From Turnera subulata (Eukaryota; Streptophyta; Magnoliopsida; Malpighiales; Passifloraceae): DNA of 64,000 nucleotides. The notes beneath the pieces were generated by a model. That model ran no database searches. It was not told the DNA's origin and was given only the letters and a program-made list of their open reading frames with translations. The DNA lies in contig JAKUCV010001068.1 in assembly GCA_028386065.3 (NCBI GenBank), forward strand, positions 570,136 through 634,135. Reading direction: 5' to 3'. Below are positions 46,165-58,284 of the stretch, piece after piece. Positions within the stretch are counted from its first letter, which is position 1. Every line of letters begins with the position of its first letter. Made by a program: the position numbers and the translations under genes.

Positions 46165-48486
46165 ATGCCTCCATTGTTACCCTCCCTCCTCCTCCTCCTC
46201 ACCCTCACCTTTTGCTTCACTTCCGTATCTGGGTTCGGATCCATGGGGCCCATCTCTGCCGCATTCGGCGACAACGGCTTCTTCTGCGCCATTGACGCCA
46301 GCGGGAAGCAAGAGATTATCTGCTGGACGAAGAACACCACGTCGCCAACTTCGCCATCATCCTCTTCGTCCGCGCCGCTGTCAACGTCTGCTGCTTTTCT
46401 TAGCAACATTCCGTCCATGGCGGCCCTTTCCGGCGGGGAAGGCTTTCTCTGCGGCATTCTAGCGAACAACTCACAGGCATTCTGTTGGAGCTCGACCTAC
46501 CCCGGTTCTGATCTCGTTCCTTCCGTTTATCGGAACACCGCTTATTCCCATGTCGCTGCCGGAAAGAATCATGTGTGTGCTGTTAGAGGGACTTATTATT
46601 CGGAGCACGATTCGGGTACGGTTGATTGTTGGGATATCGTGAAGCGTAGTAATGATAAAAGCTTGAGCTCTATGCCAAGTAGTTTGTTTAGTGATCAGTC
46701 TATCAGCAATCTTGTGCTTGATAGACTTGTTTCTGGTGAAGGGTTTAGTTGTGGGAGGGTAAGGGAAGGTGGGGTTATTTGCTGGGGACCAGACTCGGGC
46801 AGTCTAGGTGTTTCGAGGATGTCCGAGAATTACACTGCTTTGGCTTCTGGGAGGAGTTCTGTTTGTGGGATTTTGGAAGGATCTAATGAGGTTAAATGCT
46901 GGGGAAACAGTAATGATTCCTTTTCGGCTCCTTCGGTTGAGACCAAGTTTGTGTCTTTAACTGCAGGCGCTAACCATTTCTGTGGGATCAGGGAAGACGA
47001 TCACGCGGTGGAGTGTTGGGGAAGCTCTAATTCGTCTTTGGTGCCTAAGGGTGGTTCTGGATTTATGGCTGTTGCTTCCTCGGATTTCACTACATGTGGG
47101 ATTAGGGAGGATGATTTGGTTATTGATTGTTGGTTTGCTAATGGGACTTCACCCCCCGAGTATAATCCTCCCTTGGAGTTGTGTAGTCCGGGGCTATGCA
47201 GTCCCCGTCCTTGCCGTGATGGAGAGTTTGTTTTCAATGCAAGCATCCTAAACGAGCCTGATTTGACCAACTTGTGTGCCAGAGCGGATTTGAAGATTTG
47301 TTCTCCATGTGGGTCGAATTGTTCAGATGGTTTCTTCTTGTCTACTCCCTGTACTGCTAATGCTGATAGAGTGTGCACACCCTGTTCTCTTTGCCAGAAT
47401 AGCTCTTGCTGGGATGTTTGTGGATTGCAATCTTCTGTGGAGAAGCAGTGGCACCACTGGCGTGGATTGGTGATCATTATTGGGTCTTCTGTTCTGGGTG
47501 TGCTATTGATATTAGTTAGTTGGTGTGTTCTTCCACGCTTGATTGCTAGTCAGAATGAAGATGGATCAAAAAAACAGTTCAAATCCTGCTTAGGCAAACA
47601 AGAGGTGGAGGCTGACGTTGCTTCTGATTCACATCCTCCGCCTTCCATGGCTCCTTGTCCCGGTGCAGCTCAAGTTTTCCGTCTGTCTGATCTAAAAGAT
47701 GCTACCAATGGATTCAAGGAGTTCAATGAGATTGGCCGGGGAAGCTATGGTTTTGTTTACAAAGCTGTTCTGGCTGATGGGAGGCAAGTTGCTGTCAAGA
47801 GGGCTAATGCTGCCACAATTATTCACAGTAACAGCCGGGATTTCGAGATGGAGCTGGAAATCCTCTGCAATCTTCGACATTGCAATATTGTAAACTTGTT
47901 GGGTTACTGCTCTGAGATGGGAGAGAGATTGCTTGTGTATGAGTATATGCCTCATGGGACGCTATATGACCACCTTCACGGTGGACTTTCTCCTCCAAAT
48001 TGGAGCATAAGGTTGAAGATTGCTATGCAGGCTGCAAAGGGACTTGAGTACCTTCACAGAGATGCCGAACCTCCAATTGTCCATCGGGATGTCAAGACTT
48101 CAAACATTCTTTTGGACTCTGACTGGGGAGCTCGAATTGCAGATTTCGGACTTCTTACTCCAAGTGAGAAGGATCTTGGTGGAGACATGCAAACTGATGT
48201 ATACAACTTTGGAATAGTACTCTTGGAGATTCTTAGTGGAAGAAAATCATATGATAGAGATTACAGTCCTCCAAATATAGTTGAATGGGCAGTGCCATTA
48301 ATTAAGCAGGGCAAGGCAGCTGCCATTATTGATCGGTATGTGTCTCTTCCAAGAAATGTTGAGCCCCTTCTTAAACTTGCTGATATAGCAGAACTAGCTC
48401 TCAGAGAAACTCCTAGCGAACGTCCTACTATGTCAGATGTGGCAAGTTGGTTGGAGCAAATTGTGAAGGATGGATTGACCTTGTAA
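46165..48486 (+). CDS. CCR1: CRINKLY4-related receptor-like kinase, CCR1/CCR2 type
   Basis: A single 773-residue frame without introns. Residues 1-23 are a signal peptide. Seven crinkly (RCC1-like propeller) repeats, each with C-G/A-I/V-x...CW, span about 35-330 (for example HFCGIREDDHAVECWG). A Cys-rich TNFR-like module spans about 339-420, a membrane helix about 433-458 and a Ser/Thr kinase domain about 520-770. The kinase has the glycine loop IGRGSYGFVY (523-532), VAVK Lys545, HRDVKTSNILL (Asp642) and DFG (Asp660). The activation segment is very short: DFGLLTPSEKDLGGDMQTDVYNFG runs straight to subdomain IX, with no GT.GY.DPEY/APE part. In Arabidopsis this deletion in subdomain VIII is, as I recall, typical of CRR1/CRR2 (CCR1/CCR2) and separates them from ACR4 and CCR3/4. 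The product should sit in the plasma membrane and may act as a partner or substrate of ACR4-type kinases in epidermal and cell-fate signalling rather than as a strong kinase. The CCR1 versus CCR2 symbol is less certain than the family. Confidence 0.95.
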   Translation: MPPLLPSLLLLLTLTFCFTSVSGFGSMGPISAAFGDNGFFCAIDASGKQEIICWTKNTTSPTSPSSSSSAPLSTSAAFLSNIPSMAALSGGEGFLCGILANNSQAFCWSSTYPGSDLVPSVYRNTAYSHVAAGKNHVCAVRGTYYSEHDSGTVDCWDIVKRSNDKSLSSMPSSLFSDQSISNLVLDRLVSGEGFSCGRVREGGVICWGPDSGSLGVSRMSENYTALASGRSSVCGILEGSNEVKCWGNSNDSFSAPSVETKFVSLTAGANHFCGIREDDHAVECWGSSNSSLVPKGGSGFMAVASSDFTTCGIREDDLVIDCWFANGTSPPEYNPPLELCSPGLCSPRPCRDGEFVFNASILNEPDLTNLCARADLKICSPCGSNCSDGFFLSTPCTANADRVCTPCSLCQNSSCWDVCGLQSSVEKQWHHWRGLVIIIGSSVLGVLLILVSWCVLPRLIASQNEDGSKKQFKSCLGKQEVEADVASDSHPPPSMAPCPGAAQVFRLSDLKDATNGFKEFNEIGRGSYGFVYKAVLADGRQVAVKRANAATIIHSNSRDFEMELEILCNLRHCNIVNLLGYCSEMGERLLVYEYMPHGTLYDHLHGGLSPPNWSIRLKIAMQAAKGLEYLHRDAEPPIVHRDVKTSNILLDSDWGARIADFGLLTPSEKDLGGDMQTDVYNFGIVLLEILSGRKSYDRDYSPPNIVEWAVPLIKQGKAAAIIDRYVSLPRNVEPLLKLADIAELALRETPSERPTMSDVASWLEQIVKDGLTL

Positions 48487-49214
48487 TATTCTGGGATCTC
48501 AATCTCTGGATATTGCCAGAAATTAAATTGATGATGGAGGTATACACTCGGAAGTACCTACTGTGAGTATGGCTATTTGGCAACTGTATATTTCTTGGAG
48601 CTTTTTGTATATGATGTTGCTTCCGTTTCCACACTACCTTGTGCTGATTTTCTTTACTCCTCAGTCAGGTGAGGAGGATTCAATTTTTTTTTTTTTTCCA
48701 CACCATTCCACATTTCTGGTTTTAGGTAAACTTACAGGATATTTTTCCCTATTCATATAATTAGCTGGTGACACATTTTTGTCAAGGTAAACTGTGGCAT
48801 TGATAATTTTTCAGTCATTGCTGGATAATAAAGGATTTATCAACTTAATTTACTGCAAAGCAAAGCTGCTGCCTTCCTCCAATGTTAAATGCTCTCAAAG
48901 TTCTGGAGCTGTACAATGCAAGACATTATACCAGATACCAATGTTTCGGGGAAGATTCTGGCATGCGTTGTGTACTTGTTTACATATATTTTCTTCTTCA
49001 ATGTAGACCAGCAACGTCAGATATGGGTTCTAATAAATGCCAACGACTTAATTTTTTCTACTTTTTTGGTCTAGTGCAATGCGTGATTGCACTTTTTCAG
49101 TATATATGGTGGGGTTCGTCTTTCCATAAATCCTTTCTTTGGTAATTCTCAGAGTTACATAGTTTAGCCAACCTGAAGTACCAATGATTTGGCATATATG
49201 TTGGTCACCAGCTT
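48487..49214 (+). other. 3' flank of the kinase gene
   Basis: Probable 3' UTR followed by AT-rich DNA. AATAAA at 48827-48832 is a candidate poly(A) signal. No further gene is seen before the LARD at 49215. Confidence 0.5.
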
Positions 49215-49477
49215 TGATGTATTTACTCTACCCGCCGGTCTCACTATCGGGAGAGCCCGGGGCTGAAGACCGAGTCAAAGTCCAATGAGCCCAACGAGCC
49301 CAACGAGCCCAAGAAGCCTGCCTTCAAGACTCCCGGATTATAAATACCCCTTAAGCCCGTTTATCCCATATGATGTAATCTAAAATAGCTAGGCTCGGGC
49401 ACTATTCACGTCCCCTTTTCTTTGTAAACCCCAAGAACATCAATAAAATACATACCCCCTATTTTTAGATTACATCA
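49215..49477 (+). repeat. 5' LTR of LARD
   Basis: 263 bp with TATAAATA at 49339-49346 as a likely promoter and AATAAAATAC near 49442 as a likely poly(A) signal. The ends form the inverted repeat TGATGTA/TACATCA. Confidence 0.93.
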
Positions 49478-49689
49478 ATGGCGATTCCACTGGGGACGAC
49501 GATCGATTCACGGTGAACAACCGTTCAATCCGTTCATCCCCTTCAACCAAACAACAACAACAAACAGCTGTGCTCATCGGAGCAACAGCAGCAAAACAGC
49601 GACGAACAGATTTGTTCACAAGACAATGGATCCAACAAATCAAGCAACAAAGAAAAATAATAAACCAAATTTACAGGTAGATCTTGGAA

Positions 49690-50500
49690 GAGAGGAGCCG
49701 GATCTGACCGGATCCGGTCAGGACCAAGGCGGATCTGTCCCGATCTGTCGAGCCCTGCCAGAACTGCTGCTTCCAGGGACGTCACCGCCGTGAACCGCCA
49801 AGTCGGTGTCCTCGCAGAACGGCGGCAAAGGGAGGACTTCCGAGAAGCCGCCCTAGGACGCACCATTGCCGGAGCCGCTGTCGCCATCATGCTTCGCCAA
49901 AGAAAGGTGGAGCAGAGCTCGAGGTGAGCCGTCGCTGTCCCTGCAAGTACCAACGCCGCCGTCGCCGCCATCTCTCGCCGAAGATATGTGGAACAGAGGG
50001 GCAGAGGATCTGAAACGAACCCGTCAAGATCCGGACAGATCGGAGACGGATCCGCCCCGATCCGTCAAGGACCCCAAAAGAAGCTCCCATACGCGCCGTC
50101 GCCGGGACCAAAGCCGCCACTGCCGCCGTACTCTTCTCGGTCAACAGCGACCCACGCAGGAGGGAGCTGAACCACTACTGCTAGGTGGAGGAGCTGCTAC
50201 TAACAGCCCCGTCGCCGCCGTTACCGCCACGGGTTGGGGGGTTGAAGAACACCGGAGCCAAATCCGTCGCCCCCATCACCTGCTGCCGCCGTTGCTGCTA
50301 GCTCCCGCTGCCGCCGTCGCCTCCATGAGTCAACGCACTGTCGAGCGCCGGAGATGGATACCGAAGGGTGGCTGTGGATCGGTGAGCGGGTGTCTACGGT
50401 GGGAGAAAAGGAAAAGAAAAGAAAAGAAAACACGTGAAAAGAAAAGAGTGGAAGGGAAATGTTGGTGCTGTGAGTGTGGGCAGCACCTCATGTCCGGCCC
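49690..50500 (+). other. GC-rich block in LARD interior
   Basis: Two related halves (49690-49980 and 49985-50340) each combine GATCCGGTCAGG or GATCCGGACAG text with CGCCGTCGCCGCC-rich text. Long open frames on both strands follow from composition, and I do not recognise a protein. It might be leader or captured exon sequence. Confidence 0.45.
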
Positions 50501-53500
50501 ATGAGCTCGCAGAGGACCTCCTTGTCAAGAGTGGACCTATGCTGAGTCCACATAAATTTATGTAATATGTATATATTTTTAAATTTGTATTAACAGGTCT
50601 TAAGGAAATTTTACAGATCTTCGGGAAGGAATAAAATGCGTAATGAAGGTGCTTCTTAGAGATGCTTGCAAAAAATAGGTCCGGAAAGCAGGACCTACAA
50701 AGTCATCAACAATTAAAATGTATAATAGGTTTAAATTCAATTTCACTACACCCTTCTAACATATTAATGAAGAACAGATACTGCGGTCAAAAGTCGGACC
50801 AAGAAGTCCACACGTGAGGACCAAAGCTGTCAGATCTGTCGGGAAAAACATAAATGTTATATCTATAAAAATAAAAATTATATAGGTTCTCTTGAATCTT
50901 TCAAGCAGGTTCGCCATATGAAAAGTAGAGCAGGTTCTCGATTTGGATAGAAAAGAAAGGAGGGAAGAGCAGGCCCTGCAAAAGAATATAGAAATGACAG
51001 GTTCTGCAAAAGAACAACCAGAACCAAATCCCGTTTAGCCATCCACAATCCAGGTTCTTTTATTGTTTATATTGTACATGCATGGCATGACGATTCACAT
51101 TATTACGTTCATTAATTTCACATGCAACATGAGGATTCATATGATTATTTGGGAAGCGAATGCTTCACTCTCGAGTATAACATTTAAGTTGACCACCAAA
51201 GTGCGGAAAATGTTTATATGATTCCTTGTTTATACTTTATTTTGTGCACATAACGGAAAGGGTAAATCATGATCACGTATCATGATCCTAATTCATATTG
51301 TTATAGTGCTTGATTATTTCTTGATTTATTTGGCAATAATACCTCGCATAACTATTATGAAAAAAGGAAAGAAACTATAATATTTATGAGGATGCCTTTT
51401 GATGTAATTTTGTTTCGGACATGGCTCACGAGATACCTCCCCCAATGAGGAATATAAGTTATTAGGTTCAAGAAAATTTTTCAAAGGTCTAAAAGGACGG
51501 GTGGAGGTTCGAATCAAATCCGCTCGTCCCGACGACGTTTTAATTGTTAAAATGCCAGTTTGAAGCAGATCCTGTAGAGCCAGCTCAGGTTCGATGAGGA
51601 TCCTGAGGAGAAACCAATAGATACTCAAAGTGGGAACTAAAAGATCCTCAACAAAGTCATCTGTCACCAAAATGCATACATCAAAAGGCAAAATAGGGAC
51701 TAAATTAGAGAAACTTCAATGGAGATTTTAATACGCAGGATCTTCCCAATAATACTATCAGAAAGGAGAACAGGTCCCCAAGCCCTTGGAAGAGCATGTC
51801 TCTATTGGAGGTCCCGAAATTGGTCTCAGCCAGATGTCCCGGAATAGGAGCATGCCAATGTCCAGGTCTAAATGTGAGGGCCTCCTGAAAAGAATAGCTT
51901 CTGGAGAACTCTTAGGGAGGCATCGGCCATCTAGAGAAGCATAGGACGATTTCTAAAGATGTCATGTGAAGGTGGTGTAGGTCCTACGAAGCTTTCTTCA
52001 CAATAACTTATACTTGATAGAACTTGAAAAGAGGCTAATGGAATGAATCCAGCAGCCCGCAATTCATCAACGACCCAATAGCAGATCCTATCGGAGTAAC
52101 TGGTGCTAATGCTCGATAAGTGAACAGATCCTAAAGTTTTCGAGAAAGCAAAACTCTTGAAATAGGTGCATAACAAGGTGATCAAAGAAACAACGTATGT
52201 CCAAATCAACCATCAAAGCAGAACTTAAGGGAACAATTAGTTGTCTTTTCAAGTAGCTGTATGAGGTTCTATAGGAGGAGACCCTCCTTCTAGCGCCATA
52301 AAGGCTCCAGGTTTCATATTCTAGATTCCAACGCTCGTGTCAAGCCTCAATAGTTGCTCGTGAGGCTCCCATAGAGGATGCATAGGATGTTAAAGGACGC
52401 TCTATAGGAGATGCAATTATCAAAAAATACTCCTGCAATGAATGCACACGTCAAAATCGAGAAGCTTAAAAGCTTAACAAATACTTCCTGAAGCCTTAAA
52501 GGAAGTCACAAAATACAGAAAATCCAAAGTGAAGAGAGCTGACAAAGAAGGAGGTTCGTGTGATGATGCCGGAACCTCGAGGAGTTTCTATGGTGGCAGC
52601 ACAAGCCCCATGAAACCACGACAAATATAATAAACTGTAGGTGAAGCTCTAAGGGATATAGTTGGTGCCAATGAAGAATTCCTACCAATTACTAGAAGCT
52701 CAAAGAATCCTCAAGAAATTTTAAAGAGTCAAATAATAGCGACTGGACATCTTATAAAAGATAATAAGATACCAGCCGCGGGGGCTAGACGTTCAAAGGA
52801 GTTATACAAATAAGTATATCCAAAACAAATTCCTACATGGGAGATAGGTATCACAATAAGAGCTTCTGTGAAGGAAAAAGATGCTAAGGACGCTCATAAA
52901 ACGAACAAACGATCAAGTCAACATCTGAAGGTGGAGGTTCGCACCAATTCACCCAGTTCAAAGAACAGAACCAATAAAGAAGCTCGTACAAAGGCACGAA
53001 ATGACTTGGAGACCCTCACCAAGCCATCTGCTGAGGAAAAGCGGAAAACAGGTTTCAAAGTACACCTCAAAAGAAGCATGCTTTAAGTAAAGCAATAAAA
53101 AATTAGGAGAGGAGAATCATCATGAAAAATAAACCAGGTTCTTGTCAAAGGCGAAAGAAGATTTTCTTTTTGAAAAATAAAAAGCTTATGAGGATTCTGA
53201 TACGACACAATGACAACAGTAACAGGTCTTCTACATAGATCTTCGGAAACAGAAGCTTTAACATAAGCAGAAACCCGAACAGGTCCACCATGAAGTGAAT
53301 AATATACAACCCTCACAGGAGGAACAGATTCAGAAAATAATAATCCTATAATGGTGCCGAAAATCAAAGGAGGCTCTTGCAAAAAGCAACCGAACCTCCA
53401 CAATGCCTTTATAAGGCTGTCAGGTACCTCGAGTGGCTCAAGTAAATGCACCAACGCCTAATAAAGCTATTGATAAGATGGAGAAGAAATGCAACAAGAA

Positions 53501-54009
53501 GACCATGTGAGGGCTACTGAACGAGGCTCCAAAGAGCTTAACATGCTCTAATGAAAATGAAGCATAAAAGAGGCAAACTAAGACTTAGAAAAAAATCTAA
53601 GATTACCAAGGGAAGCAGGATCTCTCATAAACTCACCCGAGTGAGGAAGCTACATTCGGCTCCAAAATACAAAGGTTCCCTTCAGGAGCAGGTTGTGCCA
53701 AGCTTGATAAAAAGGGAGAGCAAAGGGTAAAGATTGAGCAAGAAACACCATAAAATGCATAAGGCTTCGTGGATACCATGAATCGCAAGGCCTCAATGTA
53801 GCCAAAAATAGCAAAAAAGGTCCACGAATGCTATAGCACAAATTGGTGGTTTCAGACTCAATTGAAACCAAAAGCTCTCTCGAGTAAACGAGGACCATCA
53901 ACTTGCTTAGAGAAGAAAATTACAACAAATCGCAGGTGGATGATGAAGCAACTACAATCCAAGTACAATGCAAAATTCAAACAAACTCTACAACACAAAT
54001 AGCCTTTAA

Positions 54010-54540
54010 AGGCAAAGGCCCTCGTGCCCAAAAATTATAATGAGCAGGCCATGGTACCTTGTACCGATAAGAGCCCCGAAGCTCAAAGGCCCTCGTGCCC
54101 AAAAATTACAATGAGCACAGCCATGGTACCTTGTACCAATAAGAGCCCCGAAGCTCAAAGGCCCTCGTGCCCAAAAATTATAATGAGCATGGCCATGGTA
54201 CCTTGTACCAATAAGAGCCCCGAAGCTCAAAGGCCCTCGTGCCCAAAAATTATAATAAGGAAGGCCATGGTACCTTGTACCAATAAGAGCCCCGAAGCTC
54301 AAAGGCCCTCGTGCCCAAACATTATAATGAGCATGGCCATGGTACATTGTACCAATAAGAGCCCTGAAGCTCAAAGGCCCTCGTGCCCAAAAATTATAAT
54401 GAGCAAGGCCGTGGTACCTTGTACCAATAAGAGTCCCGAAGCTCAAAGGCCCTCGTGCCCAAAAATTATAAGGAGCAAGGTCGTGGTACCTTGTACCAAT
54501 AAGAGCCCCGAAGCTCAAAAGCTCTCGCCGAAAGCTACAA
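54010..54540 (+). repeat. 72-bp tandem repeat array in LARD, about seven units
   Basis: The unit runs GGCCCTCGTGCCCAAAAATT to GGTACCTTGTACCAATAAGA and then GCCCCGAAGCTCAAA. Successive starts at 54017, 54088 and 54160 give a period of 71-72 bp. Because 72 is a multiple of three and no unit contains a stop, frames of 180-190 residues stay open on both strands. They are most likely incidental. Confidence 0.93.
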
Positions 54541-56245
54541 CAAACAGGCCTGCAAAGGCGATATAAACCTGAAAGCACAAAAAGGCCAAAAGTTCCTGAA
54601 TACCTAAATTCACATCCAGCCCGACCGGGGTATTAAGTACCTGTAGGAGTCACTAGGAGAAGCTCTAAGGCTTCTGAAGCCCAAATGGAGCCCCTAGGAA
54701 AGCTGAGAGGCCGCCGAGCCTAAATATAGGCCAAAGGTATAGAAGTACCCACAGGTCAAAAAAGCTACGGGCAGTTGAGCCCAAAAGCTAAAGGTATACC
54801 TAAAACAATTAATAAGCTAGCTCAAAGGCTGTTTAGCCCCAAAATCAAGGCACATAATGCCCAAAATATTCAAAAGGGCTTAAGGACTATTGAGTCTAAA
54901 AGATAAAGGCATATGCTGCCCAGAACCTTCGAAAAGCTTAAGGGTTGTTTATCCCGAAGCTAAGGCCCTCGAGCCCATGTCATATACAGGAGCCGATGAT
55001 AGAAGCTCACAAAACCATAACGAAAGGAAGAGTCTCTAGTGCATAGGAAGCAGAGGCTCACTGCAGCAATTCAATGCAGGACCTAGATACAGAGGCTACA
55101 GGCAAAGGGAGCCCAACAAGAGTCACAATTACTTCAATAGAACCAGCTGAGCGAGGGGCTCGTCCAATTATAATGGGCAAAACAAGAGGCCCTGATCTCC
55201 AAACATAGGATCAAATCACAAAGCTTGCCAAACTGCAGCGAAAGAGTCCTTGGGACCTGCAAATGCTACAAACTGGCCCAATACAGGAACCAAAAGCTTA
55301 ACTACATAAAGGTACCAAAAGCCGAATCTGCGAGAACAATACAAGGGGCTGGACCTAGATACCGCGAGGTCACCTGAAGGAGCAGAAGATTCGGAAAAGA
55401 AAACAATAGTCACAGTCGAAAATCCCGCCGATATCCTGGAAAGAGGTCACGTAAAGCTTAGGAATGAACAACTCCAAGTGGATCGGGAGCTGGAACCTCC
55501 AGCAGAACATGAGCCTACTGACAAGGTGCAGATACTGGAGTTGGAAAAAACTAGAACAGGAACCGCAGGGTCTAAGGGCCCTTAAATTTTCCATATCATT
55601 TGTCCAGGATGGAATACACCAAAGTTATAGGCATGCAAATAGAAGTTGGAGGCCCTCAAGCAGGCATACGGAAGTCAAGATGAGCCAAACTCACAAATTA
55701 CAACGAGCTAGAGGTGCTAGCTTCACTATGACATCAAAGAAGGGCTAGATGAGCCAGGTTCTAAAACGATAAGCCCATGACGGAGGTCCTCAGGTCAGCA
55801 AAAGAACCTGTAACGGATGTAGGTACCCTAGTTCAATCAGGATTATAGGTACCCTGATTAGTGAAATGACGAGCGAGGTTCGGAAACCAAAATACATGAA
55901 GGACCGAACGAGGTTCCGAAGAATACAGGTTCGTCAAAAACCGAACGCAGGTTGAGGTTCTCAGGTTGGCTATGAAGCAAGGGATAGAGATACCTACTTC
56001 AATAAAAATTACAGGTGCCCTGATTCATTAAAAGTCAAGCATACATGAAAGGTGCACAGGTTCAATAAAAACAATAGATGCTCAAAGCAGGATCCTCTCT
56101 ACTAGGAAGGACCTCAGGAGCTAAGAGGTATTCCCATTCTCCGATGGGAGGCCGTCGAGGAACGATCACATTCTCCAACTGAGGCTCTGGAGGATCAGAT
56201 AACTGCATATTCAGGATCTCAATAAACTCCGATACGCATAAAAGG

Positions 56246-56343
56246 GAATACACACTGCATTCTTTTTTCCTTCATCAGGTTTTTATCCCACTGGGTTTTT
56301 CCTGATAAGGTTTTTAACGAGACAGTATTTCCAAAGTGTATTC
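56246..56343 (+). other. Predicted two-stem RNA hairpin upstream of LARD polypurine tract
   Basis: The outer stem is GAATACAC (56246-56253) with GTGTATTC (56336-56343). The inner stem is CCTT-c-ATCAGG (56269-56279) with CCTGATAAGG (56301-56310) around a 21-nt loop with CCCACTGGG. It is the counterpart of 37761-37864. Confidence 0.7.
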
Positions 56344-56413
56344 TATTTATGCCGATGTCGCCAGGGTCCAAATGCCCGTGTTTACAAGCAAGCCTGACCA
56401 TTTGGGGGGCTAC

Positions 56414-56676
56414 TGATATATTTACTCTACCCGCCGGTCCCACTACCGGGAGAGCCCGGGGCCGAAGACCGAGTCAAAGCCCAATGAGCCCAACGAGCCT
56501 AACTCGACCGAGAAGCCCGCCTTCGAGACTCCCGGATTATAAATACCCCTTAAGCCCGTTTATTCCATATGGTATAATCTAAAATAGCTAGGCTCGGGCA
56601 CTATTCACGCCCTCTTTTCTCTGTAAATCCCAAGAACATCAATAAAATACATACCCCCTATTTTTAAATTACATCA
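56414..56676 (+). repeat. 3' LTR of LARD
   Basis: 263 bp, the same length as the 5' LTR, with a modest number of substitutions. It is followed by AGCTT. Confidence 0.93.
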
Positions 56677-56681
56677 AGCTT

Positions 56682-58045
56682 GTTCTTCTATCGCTTCTTG
56701 ACAGCAGCATACCTGCTTTGATGTCTGTATAGGCCATGGAAACAAAAAGTCCAAATCTTTCAATAACAAGAATTTTATTTCGGATGATTCCTTTTTTTCT
56801 AACCATCATATCACCTCTAACAAGAATCGAATCAAAGCCTCATCCCACATCTAGCACTTGTTCTCCTTCCTCAGAAAGGCTTCAGCAGGATGCCCTGGAC
56901 TCTATGTTGCATGTGGTTTCCATTTTGGGTCTTACTGATGGCTCATCTTCTTGTTGAATTGAGAGAAGGAAATTATTCTTCGATTGGGAATCTATGATTG
57001 ACTTATCTCCGCAGGCGCTTCCTCAAAAAACTTGTCATATATTCTTGCATCTCATGGATTTATAGGGGATCGATGTGTGCTTTGGTATTATTCAAGTGAT
57101 GGCTGGCTTCTCTTAACTTTTTTGTACTCTACTATTGGCACTCGCGCTGCAGCACCTTCAGGATTTTTATTCCTCATTAAAGCTATGGAGATCCTCAAGT
57201 TTATGGCATTCTTTTCTTATCTTTTTCTCATCAAGCTCCCAATATATCAAAAATGCTTGCTAATTTCTTCCTCTTCTTTACAAACCCCATTCTGCAGAGC
57301 ACGAGACTACTGTTTTCTTAGGACTTCATTCATGGCTCTAATCCTTATTTGTATCCCTCCATTTCATTTAATAAAATTCAAAAAAAAAAGAATTTGTATG
57401 GGGATGCCTCTGGCTTTTATTCTCATTGTAAGGAAGGTGGCCATCAGTTCCCCTAGATCCTTGCTTTTTATCCTAATACTCTCATATATAGGACAAGAAA
57501 TGCTTCTGAGCTGTAGTGATGAGGGTACGAAATGCTTTTCGAAGTCTAAATATCATCATCCGGAGAAATCTGTGGGATTTCTTTATGCCGTCTTCCTCGC
57601 TTAGTTGGTAGGTCGTTCCAGGTTGTTGATTGAATTTCGAACTATTGCATGACTTTCGAGTTCTCCTAATTTGTCTTGCTAGCTACAAACAAACAACTAT
57701 CCGTTATTCAGAGGCGCAAGAGGTCTATGAATAGAGCGTTTTCACCTTTTCCAATGCATGAATTCTCAAAATATGTGTTTAACAAAAGCAAAACAAACGT
57801 TGCTTGCATTGCAGTGGAGTGAGACGAAAATTGTATTATGCATAGGAAAGCATTCATAATCCACAAACTTAATCAATCAACCCTAATAAGTTTTATTTGT
57901 GTTTCAAGTGTTCAAGATAGTTGTTAGAGTTAGGCCAAAATTGGTAAAGGGCTTGTAATGAGATAAGAAGAGAATGATGATCGATATTGCAGCCAGCAGG
58001 GAAGAGGAGAGAGAGAGAGAGAGGATAAATTGAGAAACAGGGAAT
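56682..58045. other. Unassigned DNA between two retroelements
   Basis: It continues the host sequence interrupted by the LARD. A 190-residue hydrophobic frame at 57032-57604 matches no family I recognise and lacks clear gene context, so I do not call it. A (GA)n run lies near 58009-58023. Confidence 0.5.
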
Positions 58046-58263
58046 TGATACGACACCCTGTGTTCGTATCAACAATAGTTAATAGCAAATGGACGACTAG
58101 TCACTTGGTATCAGTATACGGCTATAAATATTCCCACAAGAGTACTCTGTAACCAAGATTATCAATTGGAAATATTATTGTTTCGTTCATTTCTTGTTCT
58201 TTTCTTTATTTTCTTGTTCTCTTCTGTTCTTCAATCGGGCTCTGTTATGAATGGAGCGTAACA
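58046..58263 (+). repeat. 5' LTR of small element
   Basis: 218 bp with TATAAATA at 58123-58130. It differs from the 3' LTR by a limited number of substitutions and small indels. Confidence 0.92.
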
Positions 58264-58284
58264 ATTGGCGTCGTCTGTCCATCG

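Larger units (their letters stand above)
49215..56676 (+). mobile_element. LARD-type non-coding LTR retrotransposon
   Basis: Two 263-bp LTRs (49215-49477 and 56414-56676) start TGATGTA or TGATATA and end TACATCA. A primer site begins at 49479 (TGGCGATTCCACTGGGGAC), and the tract CCATTTGGGGGGCTAC precedes the 3' LTR. AGCTT flanks it at 49210-49214 and 56677-56681. The 6.9-kb interior has no recognisable gag or pol. It holds a GC-rich part (49690-50500), many GGTTC-rich stretches, a 72-bp tandem array and a hairpin shared with the Ale-like element. Confidence 0.94.

Noticed and set aside
45971..46462. 163-residue open frame overlapping the kinase start
   Set aside because: It overlaps the signal peptide and first repeats of the kinase in another frame, is Pro/Ser/Arg-rich and looks like 5' UTR composition.
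54006..54578. Repeat proteins encoded by the 72-bp array
   Set aside because: Frames are open on both strands only because the period is a multiple of three. There is no start context or family match.
57032..57604. 190-residue hydrophobic frame
   Set aside because: There is no recognisable domain, codon-biased context or flanking signals. The other frames of the same DNA are equally unconvincing.
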